DNA of 34,806 bases from an uncultured Oscillospiraceae bacterium (GCA_900759385.1 CAAEUZ010000075.1:1-34806), one strand, 5' to 3'. Numbered from the stretch's first letter, positions 7,204-14,699 are shown. The notes: generated by a model not told the origin, from the letters alone. Numbers and translations: made by a program.

Positions 7204-7242
7204 GACAACTGCGACCGAACGTGTTTTGCGTATTCGTTTCAT
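7183..7242 (-). CDS. Putative 19-aa regulatory leader peptide upstream of the Vat-like gene
   Basis: A short ORF encodes MKRIRKTRSVAVVFSVERW and ends in TGA 26 bases before the Vat-like start. Its ATG is preceded by GAGAGGTG at normal spacing, and it begins 18 bases after the stop of the upstream 483-residue gene. The codons for Phe14-Ser15-Val16 (TTC TCC GTT) form the strand that pairs with the downstream Shine-Dalgarno site. The start is very basic, followed by a hydrophobic VAVVF core that would sit in the exit tunnel when the ribosome reaches the pairing codons. I know of no database match for this peptide. Its role as a drug-responsive leader is inferred from layout. Confidence 0.6.
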   Translation of the reverse strand: MKRIRKTRSVAVVFSVERW

Positions 7243-7260
7243 GGTGTTCACCTCTCGGCA

Positions 7261-8712
7261 TCAGTTGGTATCAGCCGGGGCCATTAGCTTCAGCTCCAGC
7301 GCTTCACAGGGGTATTCGCGGAAGACCGGCAGCCACTCTATCTGCTGCGGCGCCTCAAAGTACAGCGAAGAGCCGGCCGCGTGCCGTCCGTCGCCGCCGC
7401 TTATCACGGCGATGAGCGCCGAGGCACTGGCCGTGGGGCCGAAGCCTGCGGATGATCGCCTGAGGCGGGGTCGGTCGCCCTCCGAGACGTCGGTCAGCTG
7501 GAAATCATCCCTGTCCAGTTCGGGCGTCAGCGTGTACTCCAGCGTCACATACTGCTCGGGAAACTCCCACTCGCTGTCGTCCCTGAATTTGGTGCGCGCG
7601 GCGGAGTATTCGCACACGGTGAGCGTGTACTGCTCACCGTCCACCGGACTGACGAGCTGGACTTCTTCACCGGCGCGGGAGACGGTGAAGCACTCGCCGG
7701 GGACGTCCACGCGCTCCGGGGTGAAGACGGCGTCGAGCGACTTTATCTCCATGCGCCGCTTCCAGGGGAAGCGTATGCGCGAAAACTGCCAGCAGCGGCC
7801 GGGGTCGAGGCCGTAGTGCTCGACGGCGCGCTGCGCTTCCCGGTTCTCCCAGCCATCAATGGGCGCCCAGCCCCAGCCGCTGGCGCCCTCACTGTCCAGG
7901 ACGCGGCCGTTGACGGTCACGGAGGCGGAGAAGTCCAGGCTCAGCGGGTGTTCGTACTCGATGCGCATACGGTCGGCCTTGCTGAAATCGCTGTAGCGCG
8001 CCTTGCCCTGCGGCGCCCACCTGGCCATGAAGGCGAGCACCTCCTCCACGGGGGCGCTCATGGCCACGTCCATGACCAGCCCCTTGGCGCAGGAGTACAC
8101 CGCCGGGACGCAGCACTCGTGCCCGGCCCAGGTGAAGCGCCTGTCCAGCCTGAGCTCCGTGCCCGGCTTGTCCCTGCCGCCGTGGAAGCGCACGCACCAC
8201 GGCTCAGGCTCAGGCTCGGAGAGCGAGGCAATGCACTCGGGGTCTTCGTACTTGATCTTGCCGTAGTCGAAGCCGTCCTGCAGAGCGTGGATATAGCCCC
8301 AGGCGTCCTCCATGGGCTTGAGGCTGAGCTTTTCGCGTATTTCGCCCATGACGGCGAGCGCCGCGTCCGTGGGCGGGTTTTCCGCGAGATAGGCGTCGAA
8401 CTGCCCGCGGCTCCAGCGCCAGCACTGCTCGATGGCCGCACCGTGCCCGCAGGCGAGCAGCAGGCGCAGAAAGTCCGCAAAGTCGGCCGCCACGGCGTGT
8501 ACATAGTCCGGCGCCGTGTTCATGGGGCTGACGGCGAAAACCGTGCCGCCGCAGCCGCGCACAAAGCAGTAGTGTATGCCGTCCGCGCCCTCCCAGCCTA
8601 TCATGGACGCGCCGCGCGGGGTGCAGAAATAGAGCTCTCCCTCGCCGCGCTCCACGCCCAGCGGCGCGAGGTCTATGCCCGTACGGAGGAACTTTTCGTA
8701 GGTCTTGTCCAT
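7261..8712 (-). CDS. Conserved protein of unknown function (483 aa), paralogue of the 916-2331 product
   Basis: This is the second copy of the unknown cytoplasmic family. It begins TYEKFLRTGIDLAPLG and has YFCTPRGASMIGW at residues ~28-40, DFLRLLLACG near residue 80, a charged central region, WAGHECCVPAVYSC near residue 190, HYGLDPGRCWQFSRIRFPW near residue 310 and APQQIEWLPVF near the C-terminus. No signal peptide, membrane segment or catalytic motif is evident. The ATG lies three bases after the stop of the YbaK gene, with GGAGGTG about 11 bases upstream, so it is translated as part of the operon. Its place between a tRNA deacylase and a drug acetyltransferase gives no clear functional hint; a stress or translation-related role would be speculation. 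Confidence 0.8.
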   Translation of the reverse strand: MDKTYEKFLRTGIDLAPLGVERGEGELYFCTPRGASMIGWEGADGIHYCFVRGCGGTVFAVSPMNTAPDYVHAVAADFADFLRLLLACGHGAAIEQCWRWSRGQFDAYLAENPPTDAALAVMGEIREKLSLKPMEDAWGYIHALQDGFDYGKIKYEDPECIASLSEPEPEPWCVRFHGGRDKPGTELRLDRRFTWAGHECCVPAVYSCAKGLVMDVAMSAPVEEVLAFMARWAPQGKARYSDFSKADRMRIEYEHPLSLDFSASVTVNGRVLDSEGASGWGWAPIDGWENREAQRAVEHYGLDPGRCWQFSRIRFPWKRRMEIKSLDAVFTPERVDVPGECFTVSRAGEEVQLVSPVDGEQYTLTVCEYSAARTKFRDDSEWEFPEQYVTLEYTLTPELDRDDFQLTDVSEGDRPRLRRSSAGFGPTASASALIAVISGGDGRHAAGSSLYFEAPQQIEWLPVFREYPCEALELKLMAPADTN

Positions 8713-8717
8713 GCCGC

Positions 8718-9176
8718 TCAGTACACCTCCGCTCCGACGTAGCGCACCAGGTCGTTGGGGTCGAGGATTATCTGCTCGCCGCGCATGCCGGCAGAGACGG
8801 CGATCTCGTCGAAGAGCACATAGGTCTCGTCAATATAGGTCGGGTACTTCTTTTTCATGCCTATGGGCGAGCAGCCGCCGCGCATGTAGCCGGTGAGGGG
8901 CAGCAGCTCCTTGACATGTATCATCTCCAGCTTCTTGTTGCCGGACACGCTCGCGGCGCGGCGCAGGTCGAGCTCGTCCAGGACGGGGATGCAGAAGACA
9001 AGGATACCTGTTTTGTCCCCGCGCGTGACAAGCGTCTTGAACACCTGCTCGGGGGGCATGCCTATCTGCTCGGCGGCGTGCTTGCCGGAGAGGTCGCTCT
9101 CGTCGTACTCGTACTCCGTCGTGCGGTAGGTGATGCCGGCCGCGTCCAGCAGGCGCATGGCGTTGGTCTTGGTCAT
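8718..9176 (-). CDS. ybaK: YbaK/EbsC-family Cys-tRNA(Pro) deacylase
   Basis: YbaK-type proteins hydrolyse cysteine wrongly attached to tRNA-Pro, acting with prolyl-tRNA synthetase in the cytoplasm. The 152-residue product has the family length and its landmarks: an N-terminal TNAMRLLDAAGI block, QVFKTLV with the conserved catalytic-region Lys, the VFCIPVLDELDLRRAA segment, MIHVKELLPLTGYMRGGCSPIGMKKKYPTYID with the GGxSP-like GGCSPIGMKK motif, and a SAGMRGEQIILDPNDL ending. The ATG at 9176 is chosen for its AAGGAGG seven bases upstream; it lies two bases after the stop of the preceding gene. An extended in-frame start upstream would overlap that gene and has no ribosome site. Confidence 0.92.
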   Translation of the reverse strand: MTKTNAMRLLDAAGITYRTTEYEYDESDLSGKHAAEQIGMPPEQVFKTLVTRGDKTGILVFCIPVLDELDLRRAASVSGNKKLEMIHVKELLPLTGYMRGGCSPIGMKKKYPTYIDETYVLFDEIAVSAGMRGEQIILDPNDLVRYVGAEVY

Positions 9177-9178
9177 GT

Positions 9179-9775
9179 TCAGGCCTCCTTTATGCGCTGG
9201 GCGTGCTTTTCGCATACGCCCCTGATATACTCTCCGTCCAGCCCGGAAAAGGGGACGACGGGCGCGGGCTCGCCGTCATAGGGGTTGAGCTGCAGGTGGT
9301 AATAGGCCAGGTCGCGCCAGCGGCCGAGCTTCCAGCCCGTGCGGCGCATGGTGAAGAGATGGGTGAAGCCGCACTTCTCATGCAGCCTTTCGCTGGGCCG
9401 GTTGGGCACGGAGACCGTCCCGTAGGCGTTCACAAAGCCCTGATGCGCCAGCAGTTCAATGACCGCGCCGTACAGCGCCTCGCCGATGCCGCGGCCGGTG
9501 GCCTCCGGCGCAAGGTAGACGGAGAGCTCGGCGTCCCAGTCGTAGGCGGCCCGGACGCGGAAGCGGTGGGCGTAGGCGTATCCGGCCGCCAGCCCGTCCC
9601 GTTCGCAGACCAGCCAGGGGTAGCCGCCCGAGGCGGCCTCGTCAATGCGGCGGGACATCTCCGCCGCGTCCGGGGCGGGGGATTCGAAAGTTATGGCGGT
9701 GCCGGTATAGGGCGCGTATATTCCGGCGCAGGCCGCGCCGTCGGCGGCGGTGGCGGGGCGTATGGTATAAGACAT
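9179..9775 (-). CDS. GNAT acetyltransferase, phosphinothricin/methionine-sulfoximine type
   Basis: The sequence opens with IRPATAADGAACAGIYAPYTGTAITFE, the N-terminal pattern of the Pat/MnaT/YncA branch of GNAT enzymes that acetylate phosphinothricin, methionine sulfoximine or related amino acids with acetyl-CoA. The acetyl-CoA binding motif is LAPEATGRGIGEALY (residues ~95-110), and the NRPSERLHEKCGFTHL block typical of the family follows. The C-terminal ~30 residues, after YYHLQLNP, extend past the usual end. The ATG is preceded by AAGGAGAC. It is followed after two bases by the YbaK gene, so translation may be coupled. The natural substrate cannot be deduced. Confidence 0.88.
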   Translation of the reverse strand: MSYTIRPATAADGAACAGIYAPYTGTAITFESPAPDAAEMSRRIDEAASGGYPWLVCERDGLAAGYAYAHRFRVRAAYDWDAELSVYLAPEATGRGIGEALYGAVIELLAHQGFVNAYGTVSVPNRPSERLHEKCGFTHLFTMRRTGWKLGRWRDLAYYHLQLNPYDGEPAPVVPFSGLDGEYIRGVCEKHAQRIKEA

Positions 9776-9817
9776 ATTGTGTCTCCTTTTCCGTAATGGT
9801 TGTCGTTGCCGGGCCTC

Positions 9818-10327
9818 TCAGCCCTCCCGCACCAGGGCGTACATGCGCATGTCGCACACGGCGCCGTTTTTGACGGCGTTGGCGCGCAGGGTGCCCTCGT
9901 ACACGAAGCCGGCCTTCTCCAGCACGCGGCAGGAGGCGGCGTTATGGGCAAAAGGCTCGGCATAGATGCGCAGGATGTCGCTGTGGGCAAAGACGTGGGC
10001 GCAGGCCGCCTTCACGGCGGCCGTGCACAGGCCGCGGCCCCAGTACGGCTCGGCGACGTAGTAGCCGAGCTCGGCGGTGCGCCGGTGGACGTTCGTCCCG
10101 CGCGCGGCGCTTATGCTGCCCACGCACTCGCCGCCCTGCGTTATGGCAAAGGCGAAGACGCTCCCCGGCTCCGCGGCCAGCATGGCCGAGATGAACTCGC
10201 GCGCGTCATCCTCGGTATAGGGGGAGGGCAGCCCGTCGCGCAGGTTGTCCAGTATATGGGGGTTATCGAGGAACCTCGCCAGGGCGGGCGCGTCGCCCGG
10301 CTGCCAGGGTCGGATTATATTCTCCAT
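9818..10327 (-). CDS. GNAT acetyltransferase, RimJ/RimL-like
   Basis: This 169-residue protein has the RimJ/RimL-type GNAT pattern: IIRPWQPGDAPALARFLDNPHI at the N-terminus, a FAITQGGECVGSISA strand, AELGYYVAEPYWGRGLCTAAVKA with the R-G-x-C-T version of the acetyl-CoA loop (residues ~88-110), and LRIYAEPFAHNAASCRVLEKAGF(V)YEG. Such enzymes acetylate ribosomal proteins or small molecules; the exact target is unknown. The ATG is preceded by AAGGAGG at seven bases. It is the first gene of the minus-strand operon that runs to 6503, with a sigma-A promoter just upstream. Confidence 0.9.
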   Translation of the reverse strand: MENIIRPWQPGDAPALARFLDNPHILDNLRDGLPSPYTEDDAREFISAMLAAEPGSVFAFAITQGGECVGSISAARGTNVHRRTAELGYYVAEPYWGRGLCTAAVKAACAHVFAHSDILRIYAEPFAHNAASCRVLEKAGFVYEGTLRANAVKNGAVCDMRMYALVREG

Positions 10328-10356
10328 GCTGTCGCCTCCTTATGCCTTTACTGCAT

Positions 10357-10386
10357 ATTTAACCTCCAAACCTGGCTGCCCGTCAA
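10357..10386 (-). promoter_or_regulatory. Sigma-A promoter of the acetyltransferase operon
   Basis: On the minus strand TTGACG (10381-10386) and TTAAAT (10357-10362) are separated by 18 bases, about 30 bases before the first ATG of the operon. The spacing is one base longer than ideal. Confidence 0.6.
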
Positions 10387-10425
10387 GTCTTAACGGAAAA
10401 TTCACAGGTTAGGTGACAATAATAC

Positions 10426-10453
10426 TTGTAAAACTGCGGGAAAATGTTATAAT
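10426..10453 (+). promoter_or_regulatory. Sigma-A promoter of tRNA-Ser(UGA)
   Basis: TTGTAA (10426-10431) and a perfect TATAAT (10448-10453) are 16 bases apart. A TG one base before the -10 makes it an extended -10 promoter. It lies 30 bases before tRNA-Ser and is divergent from the acetyltransferase operon promoter. Confidence 0.75.
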
Positions 10454-10483
10454 CAATTAGTTATTAGGCCGCGGCGCTCATAT

Positions 10484-10572
10484 GGAGAGGTGTCCGAGTG
10501 GTTTAAGGAGCCGGTCTTGAAAACCGGTGACCCGGCAACGGGCCATGGGTTCGAATCCCATCCTCTCCGCCA
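10484..10572 (+). tRNA. tRNA-Ser (TGA)
   Basis: Class II cloverleaf of 89 nt with a long variable arm and encoded CCA. The acceptor GGAGAGG pairs with CCTCTCC, the anticodon stem CCGGT/ACCGG encloses TGA, and the T-arm has GGTTCGAATCC. There is no terminator before degV, so the two are probably co-transcribed. Confidence 0.97.
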
Positions 10573-10620
10573 CTTTTGCGCCGCGCGCTTATATTTCAAG
10601 GCAGAAACGAGGTCATGCAG

Positions 10621-11526
10621 ATGGGAGAGTTCAGAGTATTAACGGACGGCTCGGGAGATATTCCGCCGGAGGTCATCAAGGCGCGCGGCATTGAGGTCAT
10701 CAACTTCTTTGTCATGCTCGGCAGCGGCGAATATCTTCAGCAGGGCGTTGACATCGGCGACGACGAGTTCTACGAGTGGATGGTCACGCACCCGGGCGTT
10801 TACCCCAAGAGCTCCACTCCGTCCACGCAGGACTATCTTCGGGCCTTTACCGAGATCGCCAAGGCCGGGGACAAGGCCATCGTGCTGTGCATCACCGAGA
10901 AGTTTTCCAACTCCTATCAGACTGCCTGCATAGCCCTCGACCTGCTGCGCGAGGATTATCCGGACGCGCAGATAACCGTCATCAACTCCATGGTGAACAC
11001 CGTGCTGCAGGGGCTGATGGTGCTGGAGGCCTGCAACATGCGCGACGCGGGCGTGCCCTACGAGACCGCTGTCGAGCGCATCTATGAGATACGCCCCACG
11101 GGCCGCATCTTCTTTACCATCGGCAGCATGGACTACCTGGCCGCCGGCGGGCGCATAGGCCGCCTCGCGGGCAAGGTGAGCTCCGTGCTCGGCATCCGCC
11201 CTGTCATAACGCTCAAGGAGGGCGAGATCTTCCTCGGCGGCATGGGCCGCGGCCGCGCCAAGACCCTGGACAAGACCCTGGCCAACGCCAGGGAGTACCT
11301 GAAGGAGACCTTCACCAGCCGCAGCCAGTTTGCCATCTGCCTGGGCTACGGCTACGACTATAACGAGGCCGTGGAGTTCCGCAGCCGCCTGGACGCCATG
11401 CTGGAGGAGCTTGGCCTCGGCGGCGGGGAGGAAATACCCATTACCCACATCAGCTCGGTCATAGCCGTGCATACCGGGCCGTATGCGCTCGGCATAGGCA
11501 TAATAGCAAAGGCCAGGCTAGACTGA
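10621..11526 (+). CDS. DegV-family fatty-acid-binding protein
   Basis: DegV/FakB proteins bind a fatty acid and present it to the kinase FakA for phosphorylation and entry into phospholipid synthesis. The 301-residue product has the family landmarks: RVLTDGSGDIP at the N-terminus, PKSSTPSTQDYLRAF, the CITEKFSNSYQTA lipid-pocket block, VINSMVNTVLQG, MDYLAAGGRIGRLAG, GIRPVITLKEGEI and a C-terminal HTGPYALGIG. The ATG at 10621 is chosen because GAGGT lies eight bases upstream; the upstream in-frame TTG at 10576 begins only three bases after the tRNA and has no ribosome site. FakA is not in the window. The gene lies directly downstream of tRNA-Ser, under the same promoter. Confidence 0.93.
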   Translation: MGEFRVLTDGSGDIPPEVIKARGIEVINFFVMLGSGEYLQQGVDIGDDEFYEWMVTHPGVYPKSSTPSTQDYLRAFTEIAKAGDKAIVLCITEKFSNSYQTACIALDLLREDYPDAQITVINSMVNTVLQGLMVLEACNMRDAGVPYETAVERIYEIRPTGRIFFTIGSMDYLAAGGRIGRLAGKVSSVLGIRPVITLKEGEIFLGGMGRGRAKTLDKTLANAREYLKETFTSRSQFAICLGYGYDYNEAVEFRSRLDAMLEELGLGGGEEIPITHISSVIAVHTGPYALGIGIIAKARLD

Positions 11527-11539
11527 CCACCGCAGCAGC

Positions 11540-11579
11540 GCCCGCCCGGACAAACGTTCCGGGCGGGCACGCTGTTTAT
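11540..11579 (+). terminator. Terminator-like hairpin after degV
   Basis: GCCCGCCCGGA pairs perfectly with TCCGGGCGGGC around seven bases. It is followed by ACGCTGTTTAT, a weak T-run. Confidence 0.6.
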
Positions 11580-11609
11580 CCGGGAGGAGCGGCCGGCGGG
11601 CAGGGTCAC

Positions 11610-11638
11610 TTGCCGCAAGGACCGGCTTGGGCTGCAAT
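11610..11638 (+). promoter_or_regulatory. Possible promoter of the histidine kinase
   Basis: TTGCCG and TGCAAT with a 17-base spacer, 30 bases before the ATG. Both hexamers match the consensus at four of six positions, so this is tentative. Confidence 0.3.
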
Positions 11639-11667
11639 ACCCGATGTAAACGGAGGTGCGTACAGAG

Positions 11668-13311
11668 ATGAAAAAACTGACCGGGTGGCTCTGCCTGCTT
11701 GCATTTGCCGCGGTGAGCGTTGGCCTGATATCCTTCCTGCAGCTTTTTACTGCCGATGCGGGTACGGCCGGCAGCGAATACATAGATTGGCAGGAGAGCC
11801 GGATAGTCTCATCCGACGGCTCTGTGCGCAGCTTTGACATGCTCTCCGGGCAGCCGGAGCTGAAGGATGGGGAGTATATCCGGCTCTCGCTTACTCTGCC
11901 TGAGGGGCGCGCTGAGGGCGTGTATATGGTCTTCGAGGTCACGGGGGCGTCCATCGTGCTCAAAATGGACGGCGAAGAGCTGTACAGATCGTCCGCCGTG
12001 CAGCATGACGGCACCACCGGCCTCGGCCAGCTGCAGCTGCCGATGCCGTCCGGCGGAGGAGAAGAGCTGACCATGGAGCTGGTGCCGCTGGGAGAGATGT
12101 GGCTCTTCCCGCCGATGCTCCGACTGACGGACGACCCCGAAAACATGGTGAGCACCATGTCCTACGCCAATTACTACGCCATCCCCGCCGGGGCGGCCGC
12201 CCTGGCGACGGCGCTGCTCTGCGGGCTGTTTTTGCTGGAGCTCTCGTCGGGGCGCTTCCAGTGGCGGCTGCTGCCGCTGATGCTCGCGGCGGTGGGGCTG
12301 ACCGTCTACCCCATCTCACGCAGCTGCGGGAGCTACTTCCTGCCGGAATTCTGGGTCAGGATCTGCACATGGGAGGGAATGCCTCTGCTGTGCATTATAG
12401 CCGCAGCGGCTTATCTGGTGCTGCACCGGGACAGGGCCTTCTGGCGTCTGCTGGGGTCCCTGTCGCTGCTCAGCCTGGCTGCGCTGGCAGCGGTGACCCT
12501 GGCCGCATATCTGCGAGGGGGCTATCTGGCCAGGTACCTGCAGCAGCTCATGGTTCTCGTGAGCCAGGGCAGTTACAGTGAAATCTTCTACTGGGTGACA
12601 CTGTGGCTGGTGGCGGTGTGCACGCTCCTGGGCATCTGGGAGCTGGTGCGCTATCTGGTGGCGGTGCGCACCCGGGCGCACACACTGGAGCTGAAAAACG
12701 CGCTTGTCATGGACAATTACCGCGCTATTGAAGCCAAGCTGCGCGAGACGGCGGCCGTGCGGCACGAGTTCTCCCACAGGCTGGCTGCGCTGGACGCCAT
12801 GCTCCGCAGCGGGGACATGGAGGGACTGGGCCGCTCCCTGTCCGAGTGGAAGCACCAGAGCGAGAGCCCGCAGGCCGTTTATACGCACAACCTGACCGTA
12901 AACGCCATAGTGCAGGACGCCGCGGCCAGGGCGGAGAGCGCCGGGGTGCGCTTCGACGCGGAGATATCAGTCCCGGAGCGGGTGGATATCCCCGACGAGG
13001 ACCTCTGCTGCCTGCTCATGAACATGCTGGATAACGCCCTCGAGGCCGCGCACCGCGCCCCGGAGGGTGAGCGGGACATCAGCCTGCGCATAACGGTGCG
13101 GGAAGGATTTTTCGCCGTGCTCTGCGAGAACTCCTATGCGGGGGAGCTGAGCTTTGACGAGCGCGGCCGCCCGCTCACCACCAAGCAGGAAAAGGAAAAG
13201 CACGGTTTCGGCATGGCGCAGATGGCGGCCGTGGCGGAAAAGTACCACGGCGAGCTGGATGTGAGCCATACGGACAGGGTGTTCACCGTGCGCACGGCGC
13301 TGCGTATATGA
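11668..13311 (+). CDS. Membrane sensor histidine kinase with GHKL ATPase domain
   Basis: Residues 1-25 form a membrane helix. Residues ~30-165 are an extracytoplasmic beta-rich domain resembling 7TMR-DISM or ligand-binding sensor modules. Six to seven membrane helices fill residues ~170-340. A kinase core follows: an H-box VRHEFSHRLAAL with the likely phosphorylated His366, an N-box NMLDNALEA (Asn456) and a G-box EKHGFGMAQM. The short dimerisation region and this ATPase type resemble the AgrC/VirS/CitA group, whose partners are usually LytTR regulators. The ATG at 11668 has GGAGGTG upstream; the GTG at 11656 overlaps that site. No response regulator lies next to it, so it is an orphan here. 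The signal sensed is unknown. Confidence 0.88.
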   Translation: MKKLTGWLCLLAFAAVSVGLISFLQLFTADAGTAGSEYIDWQESRIVSSDGSVRSFDMLSGQPELKDGEYIRLSLTLPEGRAEGVYMVFEVTGASIVLKMDGEELYRSSAVQHDGTTGLGQLQLPMPSGGGEELTMELVPLGEMWLFPPMLRLTDDPENMVSTMSYANYYAIPAGAAALATALLCGLFLLELSSGRFQWRLLPLMLAAVGLTVYPISRSCGSYFLPEFWVRICTWEGMPLLCIIAAAAYLVLHRDRAFWRLLGSLSLLSLAALAAVTLAAYLRGGYLARYLQQLMVLVSQGSYSEIFYWVTLWLVAVCTLLGIWELVRYLVAVRTRAHTLELKNALVMDNYRAIEAKLRETAAVRHEFSHRLAALDAMLRSGDMEGLGRSLSEWKHQSESPQAVYTHNLTVNAIVQDAAARAESAGVRFDAEISVPERVDIPDEDLCCLLMNMLDNALEAAHRAPEGERDISLRITVREGFFAVLCENSYAGELSFDERGRPLTTKQEKEKHGFGMAQMAAVAEKYHGELDVSHTDRVFTVRTALRI

Positions 13312-13321
13312 GCGCAGTAAA

Positions 13322-13360
13322 ATGCGGCACCGGCCGGAGAGCCGGTGCCGCTTTATATTT
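13322..13360. terminator. Bidirectional terminator between kinase and CmpB-type genes
   Basis: GCGGCACCGGC pairs with GCCGGTGCCGC around six bases. It is followed by TTTATATTT forward and ATTTTA in the reverse direction. It separates two convergent genes. Confidence 0.8.
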
Positions 13361-13377
13361 GTCCGCCATGGGCGGGC

Positions 13378-14130
13378 TCAGAGCCTTCTGCGGCGGCGTT
13401 CCTCGAATTCGCTGCGCAGCTCGCGCAGGTGTTCGGTGATGTCGCCGGAGGTCTTGAAGGGCTGGAAGAAGCGCACTTTCTCGTGCCGCCGGTCGCGCTC
13501 GTAGCGGATATGGGCCTTGAGCTGCTCGTAGCGGACTACGACGCCGTTCTCCTCGGCAAAGCGCCTGAGCTTGGCGACGAGCTGGGCGGAGTGCACCACG
13601 TCTATGACGAATACGCCGTAGAAGAAGCCTATGACAAAGGAGAAGGCCAGGTTCTGCGAGAGCCAGGCGATGGAGTCGAGGATGTAGGGGTGTATGGCAA
13701 AGTAGTACACCGCCACCAGCAGAGCCCAGACGAGGGAGAACTTCGGGCAGATGAGGCCCTGTATGTTGCCCCACTGGCCGCGGTAGTCCCAGAGGCGCAC
13801 CTTGAGCACCTTCAGGCTCAGCAGTCCCGCTATGTACTCGATGACCGTCATGGCAGCGGCCCCGGCCAGGAAGAGCAGCGCGCGCGTCCAGAACACGCTC
13901 TCAATCGCGCTGTACTTCTCCAGCGAGACGATCAGGTACAGCGCGCACAGCCCCAGGCCGTAGAGCGGTACGTAGGGCCCGGTGCAGAAACCGGGGTTAA
14001 TCCACTTGCGCTCCGGGTTGGCCGAGGAGAAAAAGCGCCGGAAAAAGAGCTCGAGCACCCATCCGGCCACCGAGCCCATGAAAAACAGAAACGACAGAGT
14101 AAGAAGCGTGCTCAATCCCATCTCTCCCAT
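13378..14130 (-). CDS. CmpB-type membrane protein (putative ABC transporter type IV family)
   Basis: The N-terminal pattern FFMGSVAGWVLELFFR...INPGFCTGPYVPLYGLG matches the poorly characterised Pfam family named ABC_trans_CmpB, common in Clostridia. About six hydrophobic helices span residues 1-180, including WDYRGQWGNIQGLICPKFSLVW and a final FFYGVFVIDVVHSA helix. A highly charged cytoplasmic tail of ~70 residues follows and ends in RRRRRL. Despite the family name, no ATPase partner is present and transport has not been shown. The start is uncertain between ATGs at 14130 and 14121; neither has a good ribosome site. It is divergent from the SnoaL-like gene. Confidence 0.8.
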   Translation of the reverse strand: MGEMGLSTLLTLSFLFFMGSVAGWVLELFFRRFFSSANPERKWINPGFCTGPYVPLYGLGLCALYLIVSLEKYSAIESVFWTRALLFLAGAAAMTVIEYIAGLLSLKVLKVRLWDYRGQWGNIQGLICPKFSLVWALLVAVYYFAIHPYILDSIAWLSQNLAFSFVIGFFYGVFVIDVVHSAQLVAKLRRFAEENGVVVRYEQLKAHIRYERDRRHEKVRFFQPFKTSGDITEHLRELRSEFEERRRRRL

Positions 14131-14132
14131 GC

Positions 14133-14161
14133 TTGATTTATATATGTGAGGCTGCTATGAT
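14133..14161 (+). promoter_or_regulatory. Sigma-A promoter of the SnoaL-like gene
   Basis: TTGATT (14133-14138) and TATGAT (14156-14161) with a 17-base spacer, 21 bases before the ATG. This predicts a short 5' leader. Confidence 0.55.
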
Positions 14162-14182
14162 TGTACCAAAGGGGGGCTGATT

Positions 14183-14617
14183 ATGCAAAGCGAAAAAACC
14201 CTGCAGTACCTGCTCGACCGCCTGGAAATAGAGGACAAGGTCAAGCTCTACGCCGAGCTCATAGACCGCAAGCGCTTTGACGAGCTGGAGCAGGTCTTCA
14301 CGCCGGACGCGTATATCGACTACACCGCCTCCGGCGGCATTGCCGGACCGCTCGGCGAGATACGCGAGTACCTGCGCCGCAGCATGGGGCCGCTGCGCTC
14401 GCAGCACCTCATGAGCAACGTGCAGTGCTCCATCTCCGACGACGGCCTGAGTGCGGCTACGACGGTGATGCTGTTCAACCCGCTCATCTTGGATACCAAA
14501 AAAGGCAGACAGACCTTTTTCATGGGCCTGTGGTACCACGACGAGTGGGTGAAGACAGGCGACGGCTGGCGCATGAGCCGCCGCGTGCAGGAGCCGGCCT
14601 GGGAGTTCGGGCGATGA
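14183..14617 (+). CDS. SnoaL/NTF2-like domain protein
   Basis: This 144-residue protein fits the SnoaL-like branch of the NTF2 fold: an N-terminal helix pair (LEIEDKVKLYAELIDRKRFDELEQVFTPDAYIDYTASGG) and a curved beta sheet ending in GLWYHDEWVKTGDGWRMSRRVQEPAW. The YxxLIDxxxFDxLxxVFxxDAxxDY pattern is characteristic of the group. Members include dehydratases, isomerases and non-enzymatic binders, so no reaction can be assigned. It stands alone with its own promoter and terminator. The ATG is preceded by AAAGGGGGG. Confidence 0.85.
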   Translation: MQSEKTLQYLLDRLEIEDKVKLYAELIDRKRFDELEQVFTPDAYIDYTASGGIAGPLGEIREYLRRSMGPLRSQHLMSNVQCSISDDGLSAATTVMLFNPLILDTKKGRQTFFMGLWYHDEWVKTGDGWRMSRRVQEPAWEFGR

Positions 14618-14621
14618 ACGG

Positions 14622-14662
14622 AAAAAGCTGCGGGTGCGCTTCCCTGCGCCCGCAGCTTTTAT
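14622..14662. terminator. Bidirectional terminator between SnoaL-like and PepSY-like genes
   Basis: AAAAAGCTGCGGGTGCGC pairs with GCGCCCGCAGCTTTT (one G-T pair). T-runs follow in both directions. It lies between convergent genes. Confidence 0.88.
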
Positions 14663-14699
14663 TAAGGGACCCGGCGCCGGAGAGACCGGCCGTCCCGCA

